Positions 52,742 to 60,720 of a stretch of DNA of 64,000 nt are shown here, one piece after another. The stretch's first letter is position 1; every line of letters begins with the position of its first letter. Source of the DNA: JAYZQT01 sp036136335. Its GTDB lineage: Bacteria; Pseudomonadota; Alphaproteobacteria; MPNO01; UBA830. Both the position numbers and the translations under genes were made by a program. The stretch lies in contig JAYZQT010000037.1 in NCBI GenBank assembly GCA_036136335.1, positions 4,190 through 68,189 on the forward strand, given 5' to 3'. A model generated the notes under the pieces. It saw only the letters and a list, made by a program, of their open reading frames with translations. It did not search any database and was not told where the DNA came from.

Positions 52742-53497
52742 ATGCAATTGCACGGAATTGACGTAGATGTTGTACGCAAAGGGTCCGGACAATCTCTATT
52801 ACTTCTGCATGGTGGTGGTGGTCCGATCACACAAATGCCGTTTGCGGACCGTTTGGCTGAACGGTTTGAAATCATCGCACCAACCCATCCCGGCTTCGCA
52901 GGAACGGAAATTCCGGAACATTTCACCCGAGTGGACGATCTTGCATTTCTCTATCTCGACCTTCTGGAAGAACTTGAACTGGACGATGTGATTCTAATGG
53001 GCTTCTCAATGGGAGGGTGGACAGCTCTGGAACTCGCGACGGCAAATGCAACCCGTTTATCGCGTCTGATCCTTGTTGACCCGGTGGGCGTCAAAACTGG
53101 CGGGCGGGAAGACCGGGACATTGCGGATGTTTTTGCGCTTTCGGGCGAAAAGCTGGCACAACTGATGTTTCACGACCCGTCGATAGTGCCCAATCCGGCA
53201 GACATACCTGACAAACAGCTAGAGGTTATTGCCTCAAACCGAACAGCTCTCGGCGTTTATACCTGGGAACCATATATGCACAACCCAAAACTCCCGCACC
53301 GCCTGCACCGGATCAAAATACCGACCCATTTCATTTGGGGGGAAAGCGACGGCCTCGTCACCGTGGACTATGGAAACAAATTCTGTGCCCTGATTGAGGG
53401 TGCGACAATGAACGTAATTGAGAAAGCCGGGCATTCGCCGCAAATGGAACAGCCTGAGGCCTTCGTCGAGGCTGTATTTGGCATCACCGGCAGGTAG
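52742..53497 (+). CDS. alpha/beta hydrolase
   Basis: 251 residues. The oxyanion-hole motif LLLLHGGGG, nucleophile elbow LMGFSMGGWT (Ser), acid in FIWGESDGLV and His in EKAGHSPQMEQ are in order. The style resembles meta-cleavage-product hydrolases and N-formylmaleamate deformylase-like enzymes, which cut C-C or C-N bonds. It is 12 bp before the first LLM gene, so it should act on a product or substrate of that oxygenase. No signal peptide. Specific substrate unknown. Confidence 0.85.
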   Translation: MQLHGIDVDVVRKGSGQSLLLLHGGGGPITQMPFADRLAERFEIIAPTHPGFAGTEIPEHFTRVDDLAFLYLDLLEELELDDVILMGFSMGGWTALELATANATRLSRLILVDPVGVKTGGREDRDIADVFALSGEKLAQLMFHDPSIVPNPADIPDKQLEVIASNRTALGVYTWEPYMHNPKLPHRLHRIKIPTHFIWGESDGLVTVDYGNKFCALIEGATMNVIEKAGHSPQMEQPEAFVEAVFGITGR

Positions 53498-53509
53498 AGG
53501 AGAACGCGC

Positions 53510-54742
53510 ATGAAATCCTGGTGGTTTACCGAAGACTGTTACCCGCACCTTCCCGAAGAGAGTACCTATCGGTCCATCCGGGTCGACCTTCCAAACAAGC
53601 ACTGCGAGCCTGAAACGGCACACGAGCTTTATAACCGATATCTTGACCTCTGGTGCGCATGCGACGAGATCGGCCTGGAAATCATGCTTAACGAGCATCA
53701 TCAAACGGCGACATGCATGGTGCCTGCAGCACCAATATTTCTCGGTATACTCGCCCGCCAGACGGAAAAAGCGCGGCTTTTGATCCTCGGCAACCCCCTC
53801 CCCAATAGAAACCAGCCGGTTCGGGTAGCAGAGGAAATGGCGTTGGTAGATGTCATCTCCAAGGGGCGTGTCGAATGCGGTTTTGTTCGTTCAGTCCCTT
53901 ATGAAGCAGCAGCAGCAAATATTCTACCTTACAAAGGAACCGAAAGGCTCTGGGAAGCTCACGACCTGATAATGAAAGCTTGGACCAATCATGACGGACC
54001 TTTCAATTTCGAGGGAAAGTGGTTTCATCACCGTCAGGTAAATATTTGGCCACGTCCATACCAGCAGCCCCATCCGCCGGTCTGGGTTACAATGGGTAGC
54101 GCAGGGACCGCAGTTCCAGTAGCTGAGCACAAGCACGTTGGCGCCGTATTTCTGGCGGGCTATCCCCGCATACGCGACATGTACAACAGCTATCGCCAGA
54201 CCTACCTTGATGCTCACGGCGAACACGCACCCCTAGATCGTCTCGCATATCTTGGTCTCTGTTATGTCGGAGAAAACGACCGCGAGGCGGAAGAAGGTGC
54301 CCGCAAGCTTCTCTGGTACATGGAATCGAACAAAGTACCGCAGGAATGGAGTAACCCCCCAGGCTATCACCCGCCGCCGGTCTCCGCCACCGTAATGAAG
54401 GGTACCAAAGAGGGGTCCGGTGTTCCCCTAAACCCGACGCTCGACCAGCAGATGGCGCGAGGTAACGTGTTCGCCGGCACTCCCGATCAGGTGTACGAAC
54501 AGATCAAGGCTTTCTGGGAATATTCCGGTGGCTTCGGACACATGCTTATAATGGGGCAGGCAGGCTTCCTCTCGGACACGGATGCGTTGAAATCCATGCG
54601 CCTGTACACAAACGAGGTTTACCCGAGACTGCGGGAACTGACCGCGAATGCTGATCCGGCCGAGTTATGGGAAAAAAGCAAAGCCATGGAGCGCGTTGAA
54701 GGCGTGGATCTGGGTAACTTTGGTGTTGAATTCGCCCGGTAG
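53510..54742 (+). CDS. LLM-class (luciferase-like) flavin-dependent monooxygenase, copy 1
   Basis: 410 residues, with an AGGAG ribosome binding site 7 bases before ATG. A bacterial luciferase-like TIM barrel: WWFTEDCYPHLP at the start, LEIMLNEHHQTAT, RLLILGNPLPNRNQPVRVAE, DVISKGRVECGFVRSV, and the C-terminal GTPDQVYEQIKAFWEYSGG. Such enzymes use FMNH2 from a separate reductase and O2 to oxidise or cleave C-N, C-S or C-C bonds. Followed 29 bp later by a close paralogue. An Asn-Glu-His-His motif (NEHH) probably lies at the active site. Confidence 0.88.
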   Translation: MKSWWFTEDCYPHLPEESTYRSIRVDLPNKHCEPETAHELYNRYLDLWCACDEIGLEIMLNEHHQTATCMVPAAPIFLGILARQTEKARLLILGNPLPNRNQPVRVAEEMALVDVISKGRVECGFVRSVPYEAAAANILPYKGTERLWEAHDLIMKAWTNHDGPFNFEGKWFHHRQVNIWPRPYQQPHPPVWVTMGSAGTAVPVAEHKHVGAVFLAGYPRIRDMYNSYRQTYLDAHGEHAPLDRLAYLGLCYVGENDREAEEGARKLLWYMESNKVPQEWSNPPGYHPPPVSATVMKGTKEGSGVPLNPTLDQQMARGNVFAGTPDQVYEQIKAFWEYSGGFGHMLIMGQAGFLSDTDALKSMRLYTNEVYPRLRELTANADPAELWEKSKAMERVEGVDLGNFGVEFAR

Positions 54743-54771
54743 AGGCACTCCGGGCAATAGAGCCGCATCAA

Positions 54772-56016
54772 ATGACAGAACTTAAAACCTGGTTTTTTAC
54801 CGAGGATTGCTACCCCGACCTGCCTTCCCAGGAGACCTACGAATCCATCCGCGTCGATTTGCCAAACCGGTATTGCGAACCGGAAAATGCGAGCCGCCTT
54901 TACAACCAGTATCTCGATCTCTGGTGTACGGCGGATGAGATGGGCCTCGAGATAATGATCAATGAGCATCATCAAACAGCAACATGTATGGTGCCAGCAG
55001 CGCCCATCATGCTGGGTATCCTCGCACGCCAGACACATAAATCGCGACTTCTGATCCTTGGGAATCCGCTTCCCAATCGAAACCAGCCGGTCCGGGTAGC
55101 AGAAGAAATGGCCCTGATCGATGTCATCTCCAAAGGTAGGCTCGAATGTGGTTTTGTGCGCTCAGTCCCCTACGAGGCAGCGGCAGCGAATATGCTACCA
55201 TACAGGGGATCAGAGCGGCTGTGGGAAGCCCACGATTTGATTATGAAGGCGTGGACCACACATGATGGTCCCTTTAATTTCGAGGGAAAGTGGTATCACC
55301 ACCGACAGGTTAATATCTGGCCTCGTCCCTATCAGCAACCCCATCCACCAGTGTGGATCACGACTGGAAGCGCGGCCAGCACAGGCCCGGTAGCACAGCA
55401 TGGACATGTCGCTGCTATTTTTCTGGCTGGTTATTCCAGGGTTCGGCCTATTTTCGACGCCTATCGTCGGAATTTTCTAAAGTTTCACGGCAAACACGCC
55501 CCTCTCGATAGGTTGGCCTATTGTGGCCTTATTTATGTTGGGGACGATGAAAGCTCTGCGGAATCTGGTGCCAACCAGCTGATGTGGTACATGCAGGCAA
55601 ACAAGGTCCCTGAGCACTGGAAAAACCCACCAGGCTACCATCCTCCATCAGTGTCCGCCAACGTTCTGCGCGGCGCGCACGTATCCGGTTCAGGCGCCGC
55701 CTACAGTACAGAACTTAAGGAACATATGCGGCGGGGCAATGTGTTCGCTGGCACCCCCGATCAGGTGTATGAGCAGATAAAGGCCTTCTGGGAGTATACA
55801 GGTGGTTTCGGCCATATGTTGATGATGGGTCAGGCGGGACATTTAAGTGAGGCAAACACGCTTCGGTCGATGAAGCTTTACAATGAAGAGGTTTATCCAA
55901 GGCTGCGCGAGCTTGCATCAGCATGGAATCCGGAAGAAATTATGGAAAAGCGGCGGTCTATGCCAGATCAGGACCACGCAGATACCCTCGATCTGGCGGT
56001 AGATTTCGTGAGGTGA
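54772..56016 (+). CDS. LLM-class (luciferase-like) flavin-dependent monooxygenase, copy 2
   Basis: 414 residues, clearly a paralogue of the preceding protein: long identical runs such as LLILGNPLPNRNQPVRVAEE, SVPYEAAAAN, WPRPYQQPHPPVW and GNVFAGTPDQVYEQIKAFWE. They differ chiefly in the middle (GSAASTGPVAQHGHVAAIF against the copy 1 segment) and before the C-terminus. Two nearly full-length copies suggest either a two-component alpha/beta luciferase-like complex, or two related substrates. No flavin reductase is encoded nearby. The next hydrolase gene starts 4 bp later, so all are one operon. Confidence 0.88.
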   Translation: MTELKTWFFTEDCYPDLPSQETYESIRVDLPNRYCEPENASRLYNQYLDLWCTADEMGLEIMINEHHQTATCMVPAAPIMLGILARQTHKSRLLILGNPLPNRNQPVRVAEEMALIDVISKGRLECGFVRSVPYEAAAANMLPYRGSERLWEAHDLIMKAWTTHDGPFNFEGKWYHHRQVNIWPRPYQQPHPPVWITTGSAASTGPVAQHGHVAAIFLAGYSRVRPIFDAYRRNFLKFHGKHAPLDRLAYCGLIYVGDDESSAESGANQLMWYMQANKVPEHWKNPPGYHPPSVSANVLRGAHVSGSGAAYSTELKEHMRRGNVFAGTPDQVYEQIKAFWEYTGGFGHMLMMGQAGHLSEANTLRSMKLYNEEVYPRLRELASAWNPEEIMEKRRSMPDQDHADTLDLAVDFVR

Positions 56017-56020
56017 CTCA

Positions 56021-56890
56021 ATGGTGGCAATATCTTCAAAGTTCGTGAGCGTTGACGGCATCAATACCCACTATCTGGAGGCTGGCCAACGACAGGGAGA
56101 ACGCCCAACAGTGGCGTTACTGCATTCGGGTGAGTTCGGGGGATGTGCCGAGATCAGCTGGGAATTCACAATCCCGTCACTGGTTGACGATTATCATGTT
56201 GTAGCTCCTGACTGGCTGGGTTTTGGCAGGACAGATAAGGTCTACGACTTCGCCGATCAGCGATCACGGGTCTACCAGCATATGGCCCGGTTTTTTGAAA
56301 CGGTTGGTGTCACGGAAGCAGATTTCATTGGCAACTCCATGGGGGGCTCCAACCTGGCCCGAATTGTCGCCGATCCACCTCCAATTCTGCCTATCCGCTC
56401 AGCGGTCCTGTGTTCGGGCGGTGGCTTTACACCGCTCACCGACGAACGAAAAGTATTGCTCGCCTATGATGGAACAAGCAGTGCGATGCGAAACCTCCTG
56501 CATGCGATGTTGCATGACCCAAAATGGGGCGACGACAGTGATTACGTGAGGCGCCGCCAAGAAATGGCTTTAATGCCGGGTGCCTTCGAGTGTGCCTCGG
56601 CACCCCGCCTCAAAATTCCAGAACAGGAGGATTCAAAACCCAAATCGGGCGATCAGGGTTTCGGAATACCGGACAATACAGTATACGAAAATGTGCAGGT
56701 CCCGGTCCTTATCATCGCGGGAAAAAATGACCCGCTGCGTGGCGTCGGTTATTCAAACGACCTTGCTGCACGAATCCCCAATAATGAACATCATGTTTAT
56801 GAAAACTGCGGACACTGCCCAAACATCGAGCACGCGGATAAGTTCAATGCTCACGTAATAGAATTTTTGAAACGGGTGCACTCCGGTTAG
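56021..56890 (+). CDS. alpha/beta hydrolase, meta-cleavage-product hydrolase-like
   Basis: 289 residues with AGGTGA 4-5 bases before ATG. Motifs: HSGEFGGCAEISWEF near the oxyanion hole, nucleophile DFIGNSMGGSNLAR, acid in IIAGKNDPLRG, His in YENCGHCPNIE. The GNSMGG elbow and DWLGFGRTDK are typical of BphD/TodF-type C-C hydrolases. It closes the LLM operon; with the first hydrolase, it brackets the two monooxygenases. Substrate unknown. Confidence 0.85.
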   Translation: MVAISSKFVSVDGINTHYLEAGQRQGERPTVALLHSGEFGGCAEISWEFTIPSLVDDYHVVAPDWLGFGRTDKVYDFADQRSRVYQHMARFFETVGVTEADFIGNSMGGSNLARIVADPPPILPIRSAVLCSGGGFTPLTDERKVLLAYDGTSSAMRNLLHAMLHDPKWGDDSDYVRRRQEMALMPGAFECASAPRLKIPEQEDSKPKSGDQGFGIPDNTVYENVQVPVLIIAGKNDPLRGVGYSNDLAARIPNNEHHVYENCGHCPNIEHADKFNAHVIEFLKRVHSG

Positions 56891-57002
56891 ATCAATTGGC
56901 AGGTGGCCGGCTTCTCGGAGGCCTGGACCACAACTGATGTCATCTCGAGCATGATTGGCCCCTTTTCTCGTAGGAAAATCGACCTCTATAAAACTACCCG
57001 GA

Positions 57003-57036
57003 GATAAAAGGCTGGTTCTCCGGCCACCCTTTTATC
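57003..57036. terminator. bidirectional terminator-like hairpin between converging genes
   Basis: GATAAAA (57003-57009) pairs with TTTTATC (57030-57036), and inside it GGCTGG (57010-57015) pairs with CCGGCC (57020-57025) around a TTCT loop. The outer A/T-rich arms give a U-run on either strand. It lies between the hydrolase stop at 56890 and the HCHL stop at 57060. Confidence 0.6.
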
Positions 57037-57059
57037 CGTTAAAGAATTTTAAACAGGGG

Positions 57060-57890
57060 TCAGCTTTCCCTGCTGACGGCTTCAAGGCCAGGGCGGTAGG
57101 TTTTTTTATCGAGAAACTCTTCCATCCCGCGGGCACGGGTTTTTTCCTTATCCATAAACTGAAGGGCCTGGATCTTGGTCATAAGGTATTCATAGGCCTG
57201 TGGCACATCCATATTGACGACGTTACGGATTGCCTGCTTCGTAAAGGCGAGTGCAACCGGACTCTTCTCCATCAGTTCACGGGCGATGGCTATCGTTTCC
57301 TCCCGAAGTTTTTCGGCAGGTACCGCCAGATCCGCCAGGTTCATCTCCACAGCCTTTTTTCCATCAAATGTGCGTCCGGTCATTGAATAGAACATTGCGT
57401 TACGAAACGGCATCCGATCCACAATGACCTTGGAGACGATTCCGCCCGGAATGATACCCCAGTTTATTTCAGACAGTCCGTAGACCGCGTCTTCTGCGGT
57501 TATCACAAGATCACAATTTGACAGGGGCACAAATGCACCACCGAAAAGATATCCGTTCACCATCGCAATCGAAGGCTTGCGCGAGTTTGCCAAAAGATCC
57601 CACATCCAGTGTTTGTTGGCGGTAAACGAACGGAACTGCGCCTCGGGGTTGTTGTCGGTTTCGCGGAAGTATTCCTTTAGATCCATTCCCGCGCTCCAGC
57701 TGTCCCCGGCTCCCGTCAGGACAATTACCTTGGCCGCTGGATCGGTCTCAAGCGCCATCAAAACTTCTTCCATTTCGAAAATCAACGTGGGGTTCATCGC
57801 GTTACGCTTTTCAGGACGGTTAAATGTAACCCAGGCAATTCCATCATCCACTTCGACGTCAACACAGGTTAGATCATCACGAATAGTCAT
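57060..57890 (-). CDS. p-hydroxycinnamoyl-CoA hydratase/lyase (feruloyl-CoA hydratase/vanillin synthase)
   Basis: 276 residues, family length, with GGAAGG upstream of the ATG. A crotonase fold with the HCHL-specific blocks SWSAGMDLKEYFRE, KPSIAMVNGYLFGGAFVPLS, GLSEINWGIIPGG, and YSMTGRTFDGKKAVEMNLAD. The Glu in SEINWG and the Tyr in the EYF segment match the catalytic positions of Pseudomonas HCHL. It hydrates feruloyl- or coumaroyl-CoA and splits off acetyl-CoA, leaving vanillin or 4-hydroxybenzaldehyde. The CoA ligase alpha-type gene 41 bp upstream is in the same direction. Confidence 0.88.
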   Translation of the reverse strand: MTIRDDLTCVDVEVDDGIAWVTFNRPEKRNAMNPTLIFEMEEVLMALETDPAAKVIVLTGAGDSWSAGMDLKEYFRETDNNPEAQFRSFTANKHWMWDLLANSRKPSIAMVNGYLFGGAFVPLSNCDLVITAEDAVYGLSEINWGIIPGGIVSKVIVDRMPFRNAMFYSMTGRTFDGKKAVEMNLADLAVPAEKLREETIAIARELMEKSPVALAFTKQAIRNVVNMDVPQAYEYLMTKIQALQFMDKEKTRARGMEEFLDKKTYRPGLEAVSRES

Positions 57891-57931
57891 AAGTATGCCT
57901 TCCTTTTGTTCTAGAGTTGAGAATGTTCAAA

Positions 57932-59347
57932 TTATTGTTTACGGCGAACACGATGCCGATTTGAAAATCCGGCTACCTTGCCCAGGGAACGAACTGCAGC
58001 AGTCGGTTCTACATACATCGGGATCCCCGCTTTAGCCATCTCGGACTGCCGGTCGCGGGTAGCCGATGCGGAAAGCCCGATCAGCACTCCTGGATTGTCT
58101 TTTGCCAAGTTTATCAGGCCGGGGGAAAGCCTTTCCCAATGCCTGTCGATAAGTCCCAAATGGGTCAGAAACAGTGCCATACTATGGTAGCGACGTGACT
58201 TGAGTACAACCTCAATAAATCCAAGTGGAATATTCATATCCATCATCCCTGGACCAGCAGTGTCCATGGGATTTAGTGGCGATGAAAATGGTACTATATC
58301 CAGCAATCTCCGCCGTTGCTCACGGTTCAGATCGGGCATGTTCAACCCCACCTCGGCCGCAGCATCCGCTATCAACGCGCCGGCTCCACCAGAGATTGTT
58401 ACCGCAGCGAAATTCATAGAAGAGGGTAGAATATTTGCGTCGAATGCGGCCACGATATTGGTCAGATCCTCCATCGACCTTGCCCGGATTGCGCCAAATT
58501 GTTGAACCACACCGTCAAACACACCATCCTCGCCTGCAAGTGATGCCGTATGCGATCGCGTTGCGCGAGCTCCTAATTTGCTGGTTCCAGCCTTGAGAAC
58601 GATAACCGGTTTGCCTGCCCTGTCCGCCCGCTGAAGCGCCGCCGCAAACTTTCTACCGTCGGGAATCCCCTCCAAATACAGTGCTATCTTCGATGTTTCT
58701 GCATCCCCAGCCAACCAAGAGATACAATCGGCAACATCTATATCGGCCTGGTTTCCAGTGGTCACCCATTTACCCGTTCCTATTCCCCTATCCCGTAACA
58801 GTACCATCAGATGAATGCCAATCGCGCCCGACTGGCTTACGATTGCAGTACCTCCAGGCTCGGGGAAACCTTTCCCACCATAATGCTCGAAAGAGCTTGT
58901 AAATGTGCCGTAAAATTCCTTCGGCCGGTTGAATACGCCCATGCAATTGGGCCCCAAAAGGCGCATTCCGCCGTCGTGGGCAATTTTAACAAGACGTCGT
59001 TGAGCGGCAGCACCTGTCGAACCGGTTTCGGCATAGCCCGCCGAAAACACTACCGCCATCCGAACACCCACGGCCACACAGTCAAGTATCGCTTGCTCAG
59101 CCGCCGTGGCGGGGACCGACACAATGGCACAATCTATTTTTCTGGAAATATCCCGGATGTGGGGTACGGCTGGCAGGCCCTGTACCGTGTCAAAGTTGGA
59201 ATTAACCGGTATTAAATGGCCTTTAAAACCACGCGTCATCATATCATGAATGGGACGCCCACCAAATTTTCTGGGATCGGTAGAGGCGCCAATTACCGCC
59301 ACCGTACCGGGCAAAAACAGCGGCGTCAGGTCGGGCGGGGAGCTCAA
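57932..59347 (-). CDS. NDP-forming acyl-CoA synthetase, alpha-type part only (CoA-binding and ligase domains)
   Basis: 471 residues from a TTG at 59347 without a visible ribosome binding site. The order is a CoA-binding Rossmann domain (GTVAVIGASTDPRKFGG, FSAGYAETG), a succinyl-CoA ligase-like domain (LLGPNCMGVFNRP, AIVSQSGAIG, WVTTGNQADIDVADC), and a second ligase domain with the phospho-His region RSHTASLAGEDGVFDG. The C-terminal ATP-grasp (beta) domain present in one-chain FerA-type enzymes is absent, and no separate beta subunit gene occurs in the window. Next to HCHL it could be part of a feruloyl-CoA synthetase. Its ATP-grasp partner must be elsewhere, if it is active. Confidence 0.78.
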   Translation of the reverse strand: MSSPPDLTPLFLPGTVAVIGASTDPRKFGGRPIHDMMTRGFKGHLIPVNSNFDTVQGLPAVPHIRDISRKIDCAIVSVPATAAEQAILDCVAVGVRMAVVFSAGYAETGSTGAAAQRRLVKIAHDGGMRLLGPNCMGVFNRPKEFYGTFTSSFEHYGGKGFPEPGGTAIVSQSGAIGIHLMVLLRDRGIGTGKWVTTGNQADIDVADCISWLAGDAETSKIALYLEGIPDGRKFAAALQRADRAGKPVIVLKAGTSKLGARATRSHTASLAGEDGVFDGVVQQFGAIRARSMEDLTNIVAAFDANILPSSMNFAAVTISGGAGALIADAAAEVGLNMPDLNREQRRRLLDIVPFSSPLNPMDTAGPGMMDMNIPLGFIEVVLKSRRYHSMALFLTHLGLIDRHWERLSPGLINLAKDNPGVLIGLSASATRDRQSEMAKAGIPMYVEPTAAVRSLGKVAGFSNRHRVRRKQ

Positions 59348-59465
59348 TTGCGTGATAATTTTCTGTCTGCCAGCATGTTTATTTTTCCGACCGTCAGATT
59401 GACCTTCTTGCCGGGGATCGGCAAGAAGGTTGTAATAAAAAGAGACAATTATATTGGGCTAGGAC

Positions 59466-60626
59466 ATGTCGATCAGTTTCCGAAACGATAGCGACGAAGA
59501 AAAGGGTTTCCGGAAGGAAGTCCGGGATTGGATTGCCACGACCCTTCCAGACGATTTGCGGGGCTGGTCGACCCGCCCGCCGTTTGAGCGCACGATGTGG
59601 TGGCACCGGGAACTTTATGGTAAGGGCTGGATCGCTCCAGCCTGGCCAAAACTTCACGGGGGAATGGAAGCAACTCTCAACGAACAGATCATTCTGAAAG
59701 AAGAACTCGCGCGCGCGGGTGCGCCGGAAATATCAGCCCAGGGCATCAATCATGTTGGTCCCATCCTTATGGCTTTTGGGACCGGCGAACAGAAGCACCG
59801 TTTTCTGAGGTCTATCCTTACTGGCGAAGAAACATGGTGCCAGGGATATTCCGAACCGGGTGCGGGCTCCGATCTTGCCAGCCTTCGCACCAGAGCCGAC
59901 ATCAATGGCGAAGATTTTATAATTAACGGATCAAAAATCTGGACAACCTGGGCACATTATTCAGATTGGATATTTGCACTGGTACGAAGTGATCCAAATG
60001 CACCACGGAAACAGGCGGGTATCAGTTTTATTTTAATTGATCTGAAAACACCAGGTATCGACATACGCCCGATCAGAACCATTGCCGGTGATGATGAGTT
60101 CGCTGAAGTTTTCTTCGACGATGTCCGGGTGCCTATGGCAAACCTTGTCGGTGACCTTCATGATGGTTGGCGCGTCGCCAATGCGCTTCTCGCGCATGAA
60201 AGGCTTGGAACAGCGAACCCACAGTTGTTGTTGGACGCGCTTCAACGGGTCAGGAAAATTGGTGCGGCAACCGGCGCTCTGGATGATCCGTTTTTCCGTG
60301 AACGTCTCGCTGAAATCGATATTGATACGATCGGTTTTTCAGCAATGTTCGCGCACGCCGCCGAAGTAGCAAACGCTGAACGTTCGCTGGGACTGGACGC
60401 ATCAATTATGAAAATTAACGGCACCGAGCTGTTACAGCGTATCGCCGACCTTCTTCTTGACGCTGCTGGCAGTGACGGAGCCATCAATGGGCGTGTTGAA
60501 ACCCCGGAAGGCCCAATAGAAATTGCGCCACTATTCCTTCAGGTGCGTCGAGCAACAATCTACGGTGGATCGAACGAGATACAGCGAAATATCATCGCCA
60601 AAAGAGTCCTGGGACTTCCGACCTGA
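59466..60626 (+). CDS. acyl-CoA dehydrogenase
   Basis: 386 residues with all three domains: the N-terminal helical part (FRKEVRDWIATTLPDDLRGW), the FAD-binding beta strand region QGYSEPGAGSDLASLRTRA, and the C-terminal IYGGSNEIQRNIIAKRVLGLP with the FAD/substrate-interface signature. It is a FadE-like enzyme for an unknown acyl-CoA. The GGM/ATLNEQIILKEEL wording is typical of proteobacterial members in side-chain degradation. Divergent from the CoA ligase gene with 118 bp between. Confidence 0.88.
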   Translation: MSISFRNDSDEEKGFRKEVRDWIATTLPDDLRGWSTRPPFERTMWWHRELYGKGWIAPAWPKLHGGMEATLNEQIILKEELARAGAPEISAQGINHVGPILMAFGTGEQKHRFLRSILTGEETWCQGYSEPGAGSDLASLRTRADINGEDFIINGSKIWTTWAHYSDWIFALVRSDPNAPRKQAGISFILIDLKTPGIDIRPIRTIAGDDEFAEVFFDDVRVPMANLVGDLHDGWRVANALLAHERLGTANPQLLLDALQRVRKIGAATGALDDPFFRERLAEIDIDTIGFSAMFAHAAEVANAERSLGLDASIMKINGTELLQRIADLLLDAAGSDGAINGRVETPEGPIEIAPLFLQVRRATIYGGSNEIQRNIIAKRVLGLPT

Positions 60627-60720
60627 ACGGCACGGACGCGCACTGATAGCGTAAAGTCGACACTTAGGGTTCTCCACGTGTTAGATTGCGCCTAACAACA
60701 ATAGAAAGACCATCCGGTAA

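Noticed and set aside
53510..56016. LLM pair as an assembly duplication
   Set aside because: The copies differ at many positions throughout, including indels, so they are true paralogues.
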